Shown here: positions 33,601 through 45,350 of the stretch, piece after piece | Layout of the letters: every line of letters starts with the position of its first letter | Position numbering within the stretch: position 1 is the first letter of the stretch | DNA from: Paraphaeosphaeria minitans | Lineage: Eukaryota; Ascomycota; Dothideomycetes; Pleosporales; Didymosphaeriaceae | NCBI GenBank assembly: GCA_015832175.1 | Contig: WJXW01000002.1 | Location: 4,464,001 to 4,528,000 of the forward strand | DNA: 64,000 nt | Direction: 5' to 3' | The notes under the pieces: model-generated | Databases searched by the model: none | Told to the model about the DNA's origin: nothing | Seen by the model: the letters and a program-made list of their open reading frames with translations, nothing else | Program-made: the position numbers and the translations under genes

Positions 33601-36600
33601 CTGCTTGTACATCATGATTTCTTCTAGCTCGGCCAACATCTGGACGCGGATCATGGGGAGGTAGGCGCGTTGGTACGATTCGCCCAGCAGCGAGCTCAGC
33701 TCCGTGTCGAGACCTCTCCGTGCCTTGGCAATCTCTTCCGTGGCAATTTCAAAGCGGTTGTTGTGGATGTTGACAATGGAAGCGAAGAAAGCTCGATCAG
33801 GTGACTGCTCCTTCATGACGCTAAGGTAAGAGTCCATGTCGGCGAACTTGCCCAGACCCCATGCAGCAGCGGCAGCAAGCGGTGCTATCGCTTTGCGGTA
33901 CTCTTGCGACGCATTGGCCCATTTCTCCTTGGACAAGCTGGAAAGTAGATCCCACTCTCCCAGCGCGTGCAAACACCTCATCTTACCCATCGTAATCTCA
34001 AAAGAGTCAGGCTCATCTCGCTCACGCCGCTGATACGACGTCAACGCCTCCTCCCACTTCTGTAGCTTCTCAAACCACGTCTCCTTCAACTCGACATCGC
34101 TGTATCCCTGAGCTTTTCGCAATATGCCAAACGCCGCATCAGTCTGCTGTAACTGGTTGTTAATACTAATAAGAGCCTCTACAGCACTGGAGTTCTGCTC
34201 CGCGTTGAACTCGAGCTCTTTGTAATGGAGTGCTTTGGCGAAAGCGTGACACTTGCCGGCGTACATACCGAGGATCCTAACATCGATAGGGAGGGCTTTG
34301 TCGTCGTGCTCCATAAACTCGGCGAGGTTGAGTAGTATCTGAAGGATCTCAGGTGGAATATTAGGCGACGTGAGAGCTGTCTCGATGGACCGCACAAGCT
34401 CTTCCTGGTACTGGTCGTACAACTCGGTCCAACATGATACGAAGGCTGAGTTGAATAGCGTTCTGGCGATCGGATTGTAGACACTCGCTAGCGGTGTGCA
34501 AGCTCGCAGCGCCTGCTGTGGGGATTCTCGAAGCAGTTCAACGCTGAAGCGTCGCATCCATTCAACCCAATCCTCTCGCGTAGTCTTCGATGAAGCTTCC
34601 CAGGCTTGCTTTAAATGCTGTTGGTTGACAGCAAGTTTCTTAGTCTGAATCTCTGCAGGATTGACATCCTCGTCGTCTTCGCCATATCGCTCGTCTGGAC
34701 TGAGATCCTGCGGTAATGGCTCACCTCGCTGAAGTTTTGCAACGATGCGTCCGTAGTTCTCATGCGGCACTTTATGGGTAATGAGAATCTTGTTGACCGT
34801 CGGTACGAAGTGGATGTAGTCGGGTCCAAGCTGGAAGATGAGAGCACATAGCGTCTCAAGCGCAGCCTGCTTCAGAGAGGTATCATTTCCTGCAAGCACA
34901 CGGCAAATGGGCTGTACTATGCGTGCCGAAAATTCCGAGATGTTGACTTGCTTTGACAGGCGACCCAATGTCTCCATTGCCAGCTTGCGAAGGAACACAG
35001 GCTGGCCCGGTTTATCAAACATGTTGACCATAACCGGTACAATGAGATGCATATACTCTTCCGCACTGGATCCAAAGATAAGGAACGCATGCAGGACTCT
35101 CGTCGAGGGGACACGCTGCGACGTCTGATCCGCCTCCATGACACCCAGCATCAAGGGCAGTACATCCGCGAGGTAGACCTTAAACTCTCCTTCTAGCGAT
35201 TTCGCGATAGATTCTATGAGCGAGAGGATTGTCGCCTGAAGCTGGGTACTGCTACCCCAGAAGTCCTGGATGGTGGCAAGAATGGAGGGTAGGTAAGGAC
35301 GAATATGCTGGCGGACAATGCGGACGAGCTGACTGAGCTGATTGAAGTAACCCTCGGTTCTACCGGTGGGTGCAGCGCGGATAACCTGCAAGAAGCCAGG
35401 GACCACCATGTTGAGGAAAGGCACGCATTTCAAACCCATCGTGGCGTAGATGTTCATGACAGCGTCCACAACTGAGGAATGAAATTGCGATAAAGACGTA
35501 TCCTTTAATAATCCCATAAGGGTGTTGATCACGATAGTCGGGTAGTATTCCTCGTTCGAAGGTGTAATGCCCTGCATGATGAGCGTGACATCAGTAACGG
35601 CTTGTGATTCAAGAATGAGATGCTTGTCGGGGGACTGCTCCATGATTTTCTGGTACTCGTCCGGGTCCAGGGCACCGATCGTGCCCATGAGCTTGACAGA
35701 CTCACGACGCAGCTCACCCTCAGGCTCGCTCTTGACAATGTTCATAAGAATGTTCATCAGCTCCGGATAGTCGCGGTATGGCTCCATCACGTAGCCGACG
35801 TGTGTTGCCAGCTGTCCAAGAGCGCGCAGAGCCGCAAAGCGTTTGGAGTCGGACGCCAGATCCTGCATGAAGTCCAGAATGATGGGCATGAGTTCTGGAA
35901 TGTACTTGGCCATGCTTTCGCCACCAACGGTAGCCAGATCGCCAATAGCTTTGAGTGTCGTCGAGGCGACTTCCGGGTTCGGATCCTTTGCTTTTGGTAG
36001 AAGCACTGCAACGATAGGATCCACAAGCGGCTTGATTAGGTGGTCTGCCGCTCCAACGAGGTTACTGATCAAACGAGCACTCTCCTCCTTGCTTCGGGCA
36101 CTATTCGAGTAGTTGACTTCGGTCAAGAGCTGTAGCAGAACTTTGCGCAACGACGGGAAGACATAGGCGGGGTTGACCACCGTCAGACGTCCAATAATAG
36201 ACATTGCAGCTTCGCGAATGGCAAAAACCTCGTCATTGAGAGCCAGAAACAGAGTGCGGATATTATCCGCCTTTCCAAGATGACGGTCAAAGCGAGCGTC
36301 AAGCGCCATCAAGACTTCCCAACGGATCTCGGGGTCGATGTCACCTACGCCGACTGTGAGAAGCTTCTCAATGATATCGCCGACAACCTTCGTAGCTTGG
36401 ACACTCGTCTGGTGGACGATGGGATCTTTCACAAACAGCTGGCAACATGTTAGTGCTGCGCGTTTGCGGATCTCTGGGTTATCCGCTTCGACGTATCGGA
36501 TCGCGACATCGCGCACGAACTCGTTCAACACGTGGCCGGTGAAGTCGAAGCTCCCAAGCGTGTGCAGAGCAAGTGCAATCTCCTGTTCCCGCGAAGCGAT

Positions 36601-38126
36601 GATTGTAGGGTCCTTGTGATCGCGAGTCCAGATAAGGGGCGGCTGACGCTCTTGGTGGGGACTACCCAGCGGCAAGTAGTGTCGCCCCGCTAAAATTTGA
36701 CTGAGGAGATCCAAGAGCTTCTCCTGAATAATTGGTCGAGAAGGCGGTACGTAGTGTGCCATGTCAACCAGAGCCTGGAAGAGAGAGTCGCTCAGCCCAC
36801 ATGAGAAGATGGGATCCAGGAGTCGTTCGACATTCTTGCTAAGAGCCTGTCCCACAGCGGCAGCAATCATACTAAGACATTGAAAGATGGGAGCTTCGTT
36901 GATGGCCTTGTTGCGTGCTTTTGCGCTAAGTCCGTCCTGGATGAAACCTAGTATCCCGTCGAGGTACGGAGCAATGGCAACCCCCACGGCGTTGGAGATT
37001 TGGCCTATAGCCATGAAAGCCTTGTCCCTATCGCGGTCTTTCCGGATGAGTCCCTGGAGATGCAGCATGCACTGGTGCAGGTACTTCGCGGCGAATTCGG
37101 TGGGTGAATAGCTGGCAAGAATGGGAATGATAAGTACAACCTCCCGCCTCACAAGTGCATCGCGGTGTTCCCTGTACTTCAAGACCGTCTCGACCGTCTC
37201 CTTGTACTTTTGATCGTTCATGAACATGGCGCTCTTGTCCAGCAGCTCCTTCATGGTAAGCAGAGAACCATGTATCGCCTCGTTGGTGTTTAGACCAAAG
37301 CCCTTCAAGATCTCCTCGTAGACCCTGCTGAACCACAGGTGGCGCATCTGCTGGTCGCGCGGGGAGATGATCTCGAAGCAGGCGCTGATGGCCTCGGCGG
37401 CCGACTCTCTAATAAGGACCTTTGGGTCTCGCAGGGCGACCCAGATGACCTCGAAGATTTGCGCGATCCACTGGTACATGAGCGTAGGCGAGTTTTTGGA
37501 GAGCTCGCGCAGGATGAGCACGGCAGCAAAGCGCCTGCTCTCTGTGCGCTCCATCTGCAGCCACTCCAGCGCGACCTTGACCTCTGCCTCGACTAGTTCC
37601 GCCGTGAGGGTCCCACCCGGTTTCGCCAGCCGGCCGAGGGCTTTCGCAGCTACGACCATGGAGGTGTTGTCGGTACCACGCATGACGCTGCGGAGGTAGC
37701 TCGCGAACCGGGTCGTCTTCTGGCCGGCATCGTCGCCGCGGAAGTCGATGAGCGAATTGAGTGCATAGATGCCGCCGATGCGGTCGCTGCTGTCGCTGCC
37801 AGCCACGATGAGCTGCGAGATGCGCATGTTCACATCGTTGTAGAATTGTTGGAAGGCCTGCGGGGGCAGTTCTGCGCGCTGTAAGTCCGGGTCGCTCTGC
37901 GGGAGACATGCTTCGAGCAAACAAGCTCACCTCGGTGTGCATTCTCGACCGTTTGGCGCACCATGTGCGCCGCCTTCTGGCGGTTGTCGTCATTTCTGGT
38001 CGGCGGTCAGCTTCAGCACCGTCACATGTGCACATGTTTGCGGGCAGCTCACTTGGAGCGCAACTCCTGGACGATGCGGTCCACGGTCGATGCCAACGGG
38101 ATGGGCTGCTGCTGCGTCATGGCCAT
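30646..38126 (-). CDS. tor: TOR serine/threonine kinase, four exons
   Basis: CDS is complement(join(30646..31062, 31156..37871, 37931..37995, 38053..38126)), 2,423 residues, the usual length for fungal TOR. TOR is the nutrient-sensing PIK-related kinase of TORC1/TORC2. Residues 1 to about 1,200 are HEAT repeats; FAT follows, with a low-complexity Asn/Gly/Met/Val-rich insert at about residue 1,600 coded near 33040-33180. The FRB domain reads [19 protein letters not shown] to [11 protein letters not shown]; the Ser and Trp positions that contact rapamycin-FKBP12 in known TORs are intact, so sensitivity is expected. The kinase core has [17 protein letters not shown], the catalytic GDRHPSNLM and HIDFGDCFE. 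The chain ends with the FATC motif [11 protein letters not shown]. Introns are 57, 59 and 93 nt. The start [13 protein letters not shown] fits the family N-terminus, and exon two supplies the [10 protein letters not shown] segment. Confidence 0.97.
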
Positions 38127-38716
38127 GTCGACTGCACCGCACCGCAGTCGCTTGTCGACTTCACCTGAGACGCGCGTGTGCGTCTTCCATCAAAGCCTGG
38201 AAGCGCGTGTAGGGAGGAAAGAGGAGGATTGCGGGGAATCAAAGCTATTGGACGTGTTGCGGCTCTCTACCATCACGAGCAGTGCGCCGCCAAGCTAAAC
38301 CTTATTCGCTGACCGCGGCTCCATTGGGCCAGCTCCACCCCCGGTAAACTAGATAGCTGTCACCGCAAGCGCAATATATTCGTTGTTCAATGTGAACGTA
38401 GAAGAGGATTCAAACGTCAGGTGCAGTCCTCTAAGGATTCATCTCCGTGCAATCGACCTGTCAGTTCCAGGTTTCCAGGGCGTGCATAACCCTACTATAC
38501 CTACTATAGGTACCTATACTTGCACATGTATCGGCAGCATAGCTTTGCAGCTATTCTTCGCAGCATAACTATGAAGCTAATCTTCGTAGGCATACTTCTT
38601 GATAATAATACTTCCATACTCCCTGGTGAGTCTCACCCCATCACATAGGTACACGCTTCATCCAGGTGAAACCCCACCGCACGCCCGATTCATCTCACCG
38701 TCCACACGCATCACAC
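38127..38716. other. TOR promoter side and SEC12 3' flank
   Basis: No gene is visible. The sequence includes a CTACTATACCTACTATAG-like short repeat near 38490 and an alternating GCATAGC/GAAGCTA pattern near 38540-38590. It probably carries the TOR promoter and the end of the SEC12 transcript. Confidence 0.5.
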
Positions 38717-40679
38717 CTACCCAATAACCCCCGCCGCCACTCGTCCGACCAGCGCCCCCGCTTCGCTGAAAAATATCCCTTTCAGAATCGTCTCTCCTTC
38801 CTCAATTGTCCACATTCCCGCATCCGCAAGCTTCTGCTTCCACCGCTGCTGTGCATGCGCATCCAGTTCGTCCCACCGTTTGGCTTCCGCGTGCTTCTCA
38901 ACGACGCCGTGCTCGCCCTCGTGGACCTCGGTGCTTAGCGTGCCGTCAGTCTCCGGGTCGTGGTGGATGACGAGTGCCTTGGTTGGTGGGTTTGATGAAG
39001 ACTGAGAGGCGGTGACGGAGTGGATGTGCAGGTGAAGCAGGTCGCGGATACGGTGCTGCACTTTTACGACTGGAGAATCGGCGTTCTTGAGGTCAGCGGC
39101 CCTCTTGACATCTGACAAGATTGCGGCAGGCGCCACGGCATTTTCGCTGATATCACGCATGCTGTAGATCAGGTTGCGCGTCATGCTGTCTCCGTTGCCA
39201 AGGAGGCCTTGGAGCATGAGGGCGATTGCGGCGACGACCATGGCGATGACGAGGTACTTTGCGCCGTCGGCAATTGCTTTGGACCGCGCGCTCTGGAGGA
39301 CGTAGGCTGAATCTGGTTTGCTGGAGCTAGGGTATGCTTCGAAGGTTTCCACACTGATGGAGTTACCTAGAGACGTGGTGCCTAGGCGGAGGTAATGAGG
39401 GACCGGCTTCTTGGCTTGGCTGGATTCTGGCTTGAAGAAGGGTGAAAAGACGACCTTTGTCATCTGCAGCTCATGCACCTGTAGACGTAAGCATCTCTGC
39501 TAATTCATTCTGCACTTCCCCTCAAGGGTGGCATCACGAAGGACTTACATTGTAGTACGTTGCAAATGAACTGAAGTGACTTGTGGTGTTCAAATTCCGC
39601 CCCCGATAGTTGATCGTCAACACGCTGAGCGAGATGTCGATAGCAGCCACCGCAACCACAGCCTGGTACGCTCCGTCCTCATCAGCGTTCAGTAGTGCGA
39701 CGTCCATATCAGCAGCTGCCTGCACACGCTTGGGGAACTTCTTTCTCAAAATGATCGAACCGGGTTTGCCCTGCTCATACAACCTCAACACCAACACCTC
39801 GGCACCAGTTCGGTTGGGCTTATTCACAAGCAGTAGGATATGTGATGGCGACAACCAGCGAATACACCTGATCTTCGAGCGGCCCTTTTTCCCGCCGACG
39901 TCCGGCAATGGGATGGTATAAGCGTGTGTGCGGTCTTCTGCCTTGCCCACACTCTGTCTCTTCGTAAAATCCCAGCGTACTTTCTGTATGTAGACGTCAT
40001 TGTCCAAGCAGTATGTAACCTGAAACTTTCCATCTCCCTGGTCCAGGATATCCAAATCGTGTGCCTCCTGGCCCTTGTGCAGCGCTATCCTCTGGATCAC
40101 ATCTTTGGGGTTCTCCGGCTTATTTGAGGTCGCGCTGAAGACCACGATCTCATTCTCGTCCCCCGCAAGGCTAGAAGCTACTGCGCCGATGCGCTTGTTG
40201 GGCGTCCCCGATGCCGTCCGCTGTGCTGGCGACAAGCGTACCAAGCGCTGATATCCCTCCTTCTTCGCACCCGTGCCCGTCGGCGGCGTGAACAACGCGG
40301 TTTTACTCAGAAGCGATATCTCGCCCTGCCCTTCTGCCTTTCTGGGAAACCGCACCTCAAACCCTTTCAAGGACTCGTTCTTGCCCGCGAGCCTCTCCTC
40401 CTCGCTGTCGTTGATACCAGCAAACAACACGCATCCGTCCTTGGTGCCCAGATTCGCGAGACACGTCACCGAGTCGTGCTCGCTCGCGTCTATCTCGGCG
40501 CATGGCTCTACAGTCGGCGAGCGGTCGGTGAAGTCGAAGACGGAGATCTTGTTCTTAACACCATGGCGGCCCGCACCGCCGCCTCCGCCCACAATGAGGC
40601 ACGATGGCTTGCTAGTTGCCCAGGTTGCCGAGTACAGCGGGTATGTGGTCTTCGCCTTGGAGACGGTAGGCTGCGACAT
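38717..40679 (-). CDS. sec12: SEC12-type Sar1 exchange factor
   Basis: CDS is complement(join(38717..39478, 39549..40679)), 630 residues. SEC12 is the ER membrane exchange factor that loads Sar1 with GTP and starts COPII coat assembly. The N-terminal 420 residues form a WD40-like propeller: PLYSATWATSKPSCLIVGGGGGAGRHGVKNKI is the conserved first blade with its glycine-rich loop, and later blades include KIRCIRWLSPSHILL. A hydrophobic segment (ALMLQGLL preceded by YLVIAMVVAAI) at about residue 455-475 is the single membrane anchor, placing the last 150 residues in the ER lumen. The 70-nt intron (39479-39548, GTAAGT to CTACAG) joins FATYYNV to HELQMTK in frame. It diverges from the membrane protein gene at 41072. 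Confidence 0.88.
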
Positions 40680-41071
40680 CGGGAATGGTAAGAATATCTG
40701 GGTGGGGGGTTGGAATGGGCGGGGGTTGATGCGTGGGCGCGCAAATAACTGATGGGGGTTGCGTATGCGCGCAATCGATTATGCCAATGGCTTGCGTCGT
40801 GAACGTAGATTTGTTTTCGTGAATGGATCAAGAGAGGGCGGGAGCGCCAGGTGCCATCAAGTAGGGAGGTAGCCCGCTGGTGCCTGTAGGGGATTTGCTT
40901 CTGTAACACGTTTCCGTTGCGCGGAGTTTCGCGAATGGTTCGGGACATTGTCGTCATCGCCCGCGTCAGCGCTTTCCCCAAAACACGAACAGGGGTCTTC
41001 TTCGCTTATCGATAAGTCGATGAGCTTCAAAACGTCAGTGACATGTCAACACCTCCAGGCAAAACCTCGCC
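40680..41071. other. Divergent promoter region, sec12 and 41072 gene
   Basis: About 390 bases separate two divergent starts. I see no gene and no repeat of note; a palindromic TATCGATA lies near 41007-41014. Confidence 0.45.
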
Positions 41072-42130
41072 ATGGCAGGCAACAAACCCAAACCCGTCAA
41101 GCGGGTCACGAAACCGCTCACTACTCCCACCATCCCCGACCCATTCGAGCCTGCACCGGCCAACCTCGCGCCACTCCTCGACAATTTCGACAAGTCATCC
41201 GTCTACATCACGCACGTCGACAACCATCCGGCCTGGTTCAAGAAGCGCGTGTTCACCGTTCCACTCGGTCTCAACTTTGCCATTGCGCTGTTTATACTAT
41301 GGCGGCTCTACAGTGCGGGTCCATGGTATTGGGCTGTCATCATGTCGGTCCTCGGCAACGAGAATGAAACGACAATACAGTGGGCCGCCTTGACTTGGGG
41401 CCAGGTGCTACGAAGCGTGGCGTGGCGGGCAGGAGTTTTCCTGTTCGACTGGTTGGTCGTCACAATAATTGGACCTTGGCCGTGGACCTTCTTCGCGGAG
41501 TCCCCAGGTAACCCCGTGTCTTGGCGCCTCAGTGTAGGCTTCCGCGATAAAGAGGTATACGTCAGGGAATCGAGAGGATGGGGCGCAACAGATTTACTCG
41601 GTGAAGCTGAGGAGTCAAATGGGAAAGCCGGCGCCCATAGCCCCTTCTTCAAGACGCGTGTTCTGCCCGCCGTGGACCGCCGCAGATTGACCGAGAAGAC
41701 GGGCTACCTGCTCATGGACAAGGATTTCGACCTCGTCTTCGGCGCAATGGTGGATGCGACTCGCTTGATTGATCAAAAGACGGTGTCCGTCGACGACTTC
41801 CGCACCAGCGTCTTCGTCTGGATAGGTAAAGAGGATGCAGGGCAGTGGGCTGTCTGGCCGTGTGGGAAGCTCGACGATGGTTCGGAGACTGAGGCACGAG
41901 AAAAGATCATATTATTCAAGGACCGCTTGACCGCTATGGGCAAGGAGTCACTTTTCTTCAAGTGGATTGAACTGGTTCAGTATGAGAGCTCCGCGCCCGG
42001 CGAATTCACGTACGAGAGGCAGGCCGCAACTGCGGAGAAGGCGAAGCAGCTGTTCGAGAATGCAGGTGTCGACTTTGACGCGTTCGTCAAGGATATGGGT
42101 GGCTTGCAAGGCATGCCTGGATTGGATTAG
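41072..42130 (+). CDS. Conserved-looking two-helix membrane protein
   Basis: Single-exon CDS of 352 residues starting at the ATG in GCCATGGCA context. I do not recognise a named family. A Pro/Lys-rich N-terminus (1-45) leads to KRVFTVPLGLNFAIALFILWRL, a first hydrophobic helix at about 50-75. A second follows at about 120-140 (AGVFLFDWLVVTIIGPWPW). The remaining 210 residues are soluble and rich in charged residues, with FDLVFGAMVDATRLID and a long C-terminal helix ending GGLQGMPGLD. Two helices close together suggest a hairpin anchor with both ends on the same side of an organelle membrane, which is inference. No Cys cluster or nucleotide-binding motif is present. Confidence 0.82.
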   Translation: MAGNKPKPVKRVTKPLTTPTIPDPFEPAPANLAPLLDNFDKSSVYITHVDNHPAWFKKRVFTVPLGLNFAIALFILWRLYSAGPWYWAVIMSVLGNENETTIQWAALTWGQVLRSVAWRAGVFLFDWLVVTIIGPWPWTFFAESPGNPVSWRLSVGFRDKEVYVRESRGWGATDLLGEAEESNGKAGAHSPFFKTRVLPAVDRRRLTEKTGYLLMDKDFDLVFGAMVDATRLIDQKTVSVDDFRTSVFVWIGKEDAGQWAVWPCGKLDDGSETEAREKIILFKDRLTAMGKESLFFKWIELVQYESSAPGEFTYERQAATAEKAKQLFENAGVDFDAFVKDMGGLQGMPGLD

Positions 42131-42927
42131 GTGTTAGTTGCCTACGCTTAGATCACACCCACTTTCGTCACGATCAAGTTTACGAGGATTCTACCGCCAC
42201 GCTTCCGTTTCTTCAGAGTGCCTGGACAGGGCCTGAGAAATCCTCTTACTCTAATAGGAACAATTCAGTATTCAAATCTCTAGCCTGACGACGTGGAAAT
42301 AGTAAAAGCGTCACACATAAGCGCAGAGGGGTAATTCACTTCGCTAGACACAAAACAGCTGATGGTGAGTAATAAACCTGACACGATCATGATGAGCTTC
42401 GTACTGATACGTCTAGAATAGATAGCAGACCGCGGAAATGGCTACCACGAAGTGTACGTACAAACATCTATGCTTAGGGTTGTAAAAAGAACCGGCGAAG
42501 GAAATAAACTGCGTATCACGGTCATGTGCCACCTACGACCATTCACCCCGCGTGCTTCAGACTCCTTGATCATAAACAATACATTGTTTCTCTCTCATTT
42601 TAACTTCCTGGACACCGTGCCCTTGAGGCTCAATCGGATCACCTGCCCAAGACAACGTTTAAGGGGCCGTCCTGGCGAAGCAAAAACGCCACTGCCAGGC
42701 CCGGGCTGGTGCTCGTGCTGCTATACTGCACAATACAATGAGTTTGGACAACATTATACAGACAGTATGGCTGGAGGAACTGGCCGAGCTGTAGCTATGT
42801 GCTTATAAGGAGCAGTTGTAACTGTTTTCCCTACCACCCGCAAAAGCGAAAAGACAGCGCAACCCCAAAGCTGGAAAGTATAACTCAAAGCAAAAAGGCA
42901 CACCTCAAGAAGACCAACGGCAGAAAC
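42131..42927. other. Intergenic region, no gene supported
   Basis: About 800 bases between two plus-strand genes. Composition is close to average. Frames opening at 42452 and 42799 have no recognisable domain; the latter runs into the downstream gene but its extra 43 codons look like a leader. Confidence 0.5.
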
Positions 42928-43893
42928 ATGTCTCAGTACCCACAGTCTCACTCCCAAACCCAGGGCGCCGATCGCCGTGCTCCTGCACTTCGACCTGCCC
43001 CATCTGATCTGCATCAGAACGACATCCCGGATACTCGAGTCTCGACTTCGAACATCCAGTCCCACCCACAGGCCCATCGTACCCCTGCCACCCCGGCCCA
43101 GGCTCTCAAGCGTGACCTGGCCTCCCTCATGCACCGTTACCCCCACGTCCGCGGCTCCGAGCATTTCAAAGCGATCGACCAAATTCGTGATACATTCTCC
43201 CTTATGGGCGAGCAGGATGCTAACCTTCGCACTCGCCTCCCTGTAGACAGCGATCGTGACCTTGCTCTTACTATTCGAGATGTCATGGACCAGTCTCAGT
43301 GGAGTTCCGACGAGCGCAACTATCTGATCCGGCTCAAGGATGTGCTGTGGAATCAAGCCTATCTGCAGACGCAGCAGAATGGTCGCCTGGGTGTCTCAAA
43401 CCCACCTGCTGCGCACACGCAGTCGCACAATGCGCGCTCGTCTGCTCGTGAGCTACCGACCCAGCCGCAGCGCCACGACTCCCCGCACCGTGAAGAGCAC
43501 CGTGGACCTCCTCCAGAGCCCCGTCGCCGTGAGAACAACTTCTCGTCTCACTACACGGCATCCCGTGCTCCACAGCCTGCTCCCACCCATTCTACTCCGC
43601 ACTACGCTCGTGCATCCCACGGCGTCCCAGTGCGTCCCCAGCGCACCACGAATACTCATACTCATACTCATACTCATGTTTTTGTTTCCTCAAATTCCCC
43701 CTCCCACACTTCAACCACCCCCTCGGAGATCCAGGGCTACGACAAGTGGCAGCCCACCGACGAGCGCTACCTGCTCGAGCGTGATGAGTTCTTCAAGCAC
43801 GACGTGCGCAGCAAGCGCGAGCGATTTTTGCTGAACGTGAAGGACATGGGGGAGACGGTGAAGAAGGGTATGAAGTTTTGGGAGCGTGAGTAG
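42928..43893 (+). CDS. Disordered hypothetical protein
   Basis: CDS of 321 residues starting at ATG 42928 (MSQYPQSHSQ); the frame is open 43 codons further upstream without an ATG. I do not recognise a family. A compact helical part at about 58-145 (ALKRDLASLMHRYP to YLIRLKDVLWNQAYLQ) is flanked by a long Pro/His/Arg/Ser-rich region containing THTHTHTH, coded by an ACTCAT hexamer run at about 43650-43677. The C-terminal 60 residues are charged and helical (LLERDEFFKHDVRSKRERF). A GTTTTT to CCAG segment at about 43678-43734 could be read as an in-frame intron but nothing forces it. The gene converges on the small mitochondrial-type gene at 44309. Confidence 0.65.
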   Translation: MSQYPQSHSQTQGADRRAPALRPAPSDLHQNDIPDTRVSTSNIQSHPQAHRTPATPAQALKRDLASLMHRYPHVRGSEHFKAIDQIRDTFSLMGEQDANLRTRLPVDSDRDLALTIRDVMDQSQWSSDERNYLIRLKDVLWNQAYLQTQQNGRLGVSNPPAAHTQSHNARSSARELPTQPQRHDSPHREEHRGPPPEPRRRENNFSSHYTASRAPQPAPTHSTPHYARASHGVPVRPQRTTNTHTHTHTHVFVSSNSPSHTSTTPSEIQGYDKWQPTDERYLLERDEFFKHDVRSKRERFLLNVKDMGETVKKGMKFWERE

Positions 43894-44308
43894 AGCAGGC
43901 GGACAGGGGGCGGGTAGCAGATGGACTAGGTGATCCTTCCACAAGGTTGGTGGTGGAGAGACAATGTGGAGGTGAAAGGCGTGAGGTGAAGCCAAGCGAA
44001 GCATTTTGAGTTGTTGCAGATCATGGAGGTTGTAGCTCTGCTTCTACTTAACGGTAGTTTGGGTGAGAAAGCTCAAGACGTTGTGTTTGAAATATTCAGG
44101 ACAAGGATGATGTACAGTAGCTATATACTTTAAGACTAATCACGAGTATATCAAATGAGTGACTAGTATGATATCAGAAAGCAGTTACATAAACAGGTCG
44201 TGCGTGTGAAATGTACAATCAAACAGTGGATATCATACATTCCTCCTCGTGCTTTGCCTCTCCCCTCTCCTCTACCACGCCCTCTTCTCAATCGCCTACG
44301 TCGTTTTT
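43894..44308. other. Convergent intergenic region
   Basis: The 415 bases separate two convergent stop codons. The sequence is AT-rich around 44090-44190 and shows no gene. Confidence 0.45.
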
Positions 44309-44819
44309 TTATTTCACCTCAAAATCCCTGCTCGGATCTGTGGAATGCTTCTGCAAGTGATTGTCAAACTCCTTCCCGCTGAACACGCCCTCGCGGACTT
44401 TGTACTCGTTCTTGTGCGCCGCCATCGCGTGCTTGGCGACCGTGTCGCCGTGGCGGTCTTCCACGGACTTTGGCGCTTCGAGATCGGAGTGCTTCGTATG
44501 GTCGATCTTCTCGGAGATCTTGTGGACGGTGGTGGGGGAGTCGGGGGAAGATGAGTTCGCGTAGTAGTATGCGCCGGCGGCGAGGGCGGCGGCGGAGGTG
44601 GTGAGCCTGCGGTTGTAAGTATTGAGTCTACTGCGAGCGAACGTGCGCTTGAGGTTCAGGGGGATAATATGAATGGGATTTTACTTACCAGGTCAGACGT
44701 GAAGAGGTCTTCAGCGTCTGCTGTGTGCGCTCGTCGTGGCCGGTCGCGTAGCCCCGTCGCAGCGGTGCGCGCGAGACGCTTCGGACAGTAGCGCGGAGGA
44801 ATTGGGTTGACAGAGACAT
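44309..44819 (-). CDS. Small mitochondrial-type protein, two exons
   Basis: CDS is complement(join(44309..44606, 44689..44819)), 142 residues. Neither exon is long enough to stand out alone. The splice is well supported: donor GTAAGT, acceptor AACCGCAG, 82-nt intron, and the frame stays open to TAA at 44309. The N-terminus MSLSTQFLRATVRSVSRAPL continues RRGYATG and has the Arg-rich, acid-free, amphipathic look of a mitochondrial presequence; RGY|AT is a plausible processing site. A short Ala-rich hydrophobic segment (SAAALAAGAYYYA, about 47-59) may be a membrane anchor or spacer. The rest is charged and His/Lys rich (HKISEKIDHTKHSD to EGVFSGKEFDNHLQKH). I cannot name the family. Confidence 0.75.
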
Positions 44820-45350
44820 TGTGTGCAGATCTAGTATTTACGGGATGGGATATAGTAGTAATCAGCCGAGGACAGAGTATCGTAGACCTAATGATGCTGT
44901 AGTTGTAAATGTAGCTGCTGTTGAGCTGCTGTTGAATGTTGGTCGCTCATTACGTCATTGCGTCCTGCGCGCCTGGTTTCAGGAACGCGCGCCGTCAAAA
45001 ACGACGCGTCTCGGAGTAACGGAGGAGGTTTGTGGGAGTACGGAACTAGTTAGGAAACCAGCGGAAGACCAGCAGTGTTCTGTGTTGGTATCTCCAGTTC
45101 CTGCAGTCGCCCACTACCTTGGTCAGCTGATCTTGCAATGGGTACAAGAGTATAAACTGGTGACTTAATTCAATGAGATAGAATGATCACAAAAACATCC
45201 CCTGGGAGACATGAAAGAAAAGGTCTGACAGTGAGAGAGGTTGAATCTTCTCAAAGTCCGCTCGGTAAGGCACAGAAATCGTTCCGAAAGGCTACCTCGC
45301 CCTCCCCGACATTAAAACAAATTCATTCCCAGAAAACCGGGCCTTGGTTT
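44820..45350. other. Intergenic region, no gene supported
   Basis: The stretch is the promoter side of the small mitochondrial-type gene and the 3' flank of the next minus-strand gene. Short open frames at 44821 and 45183 on the plus strand show no domain. Confidence 0.45.
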
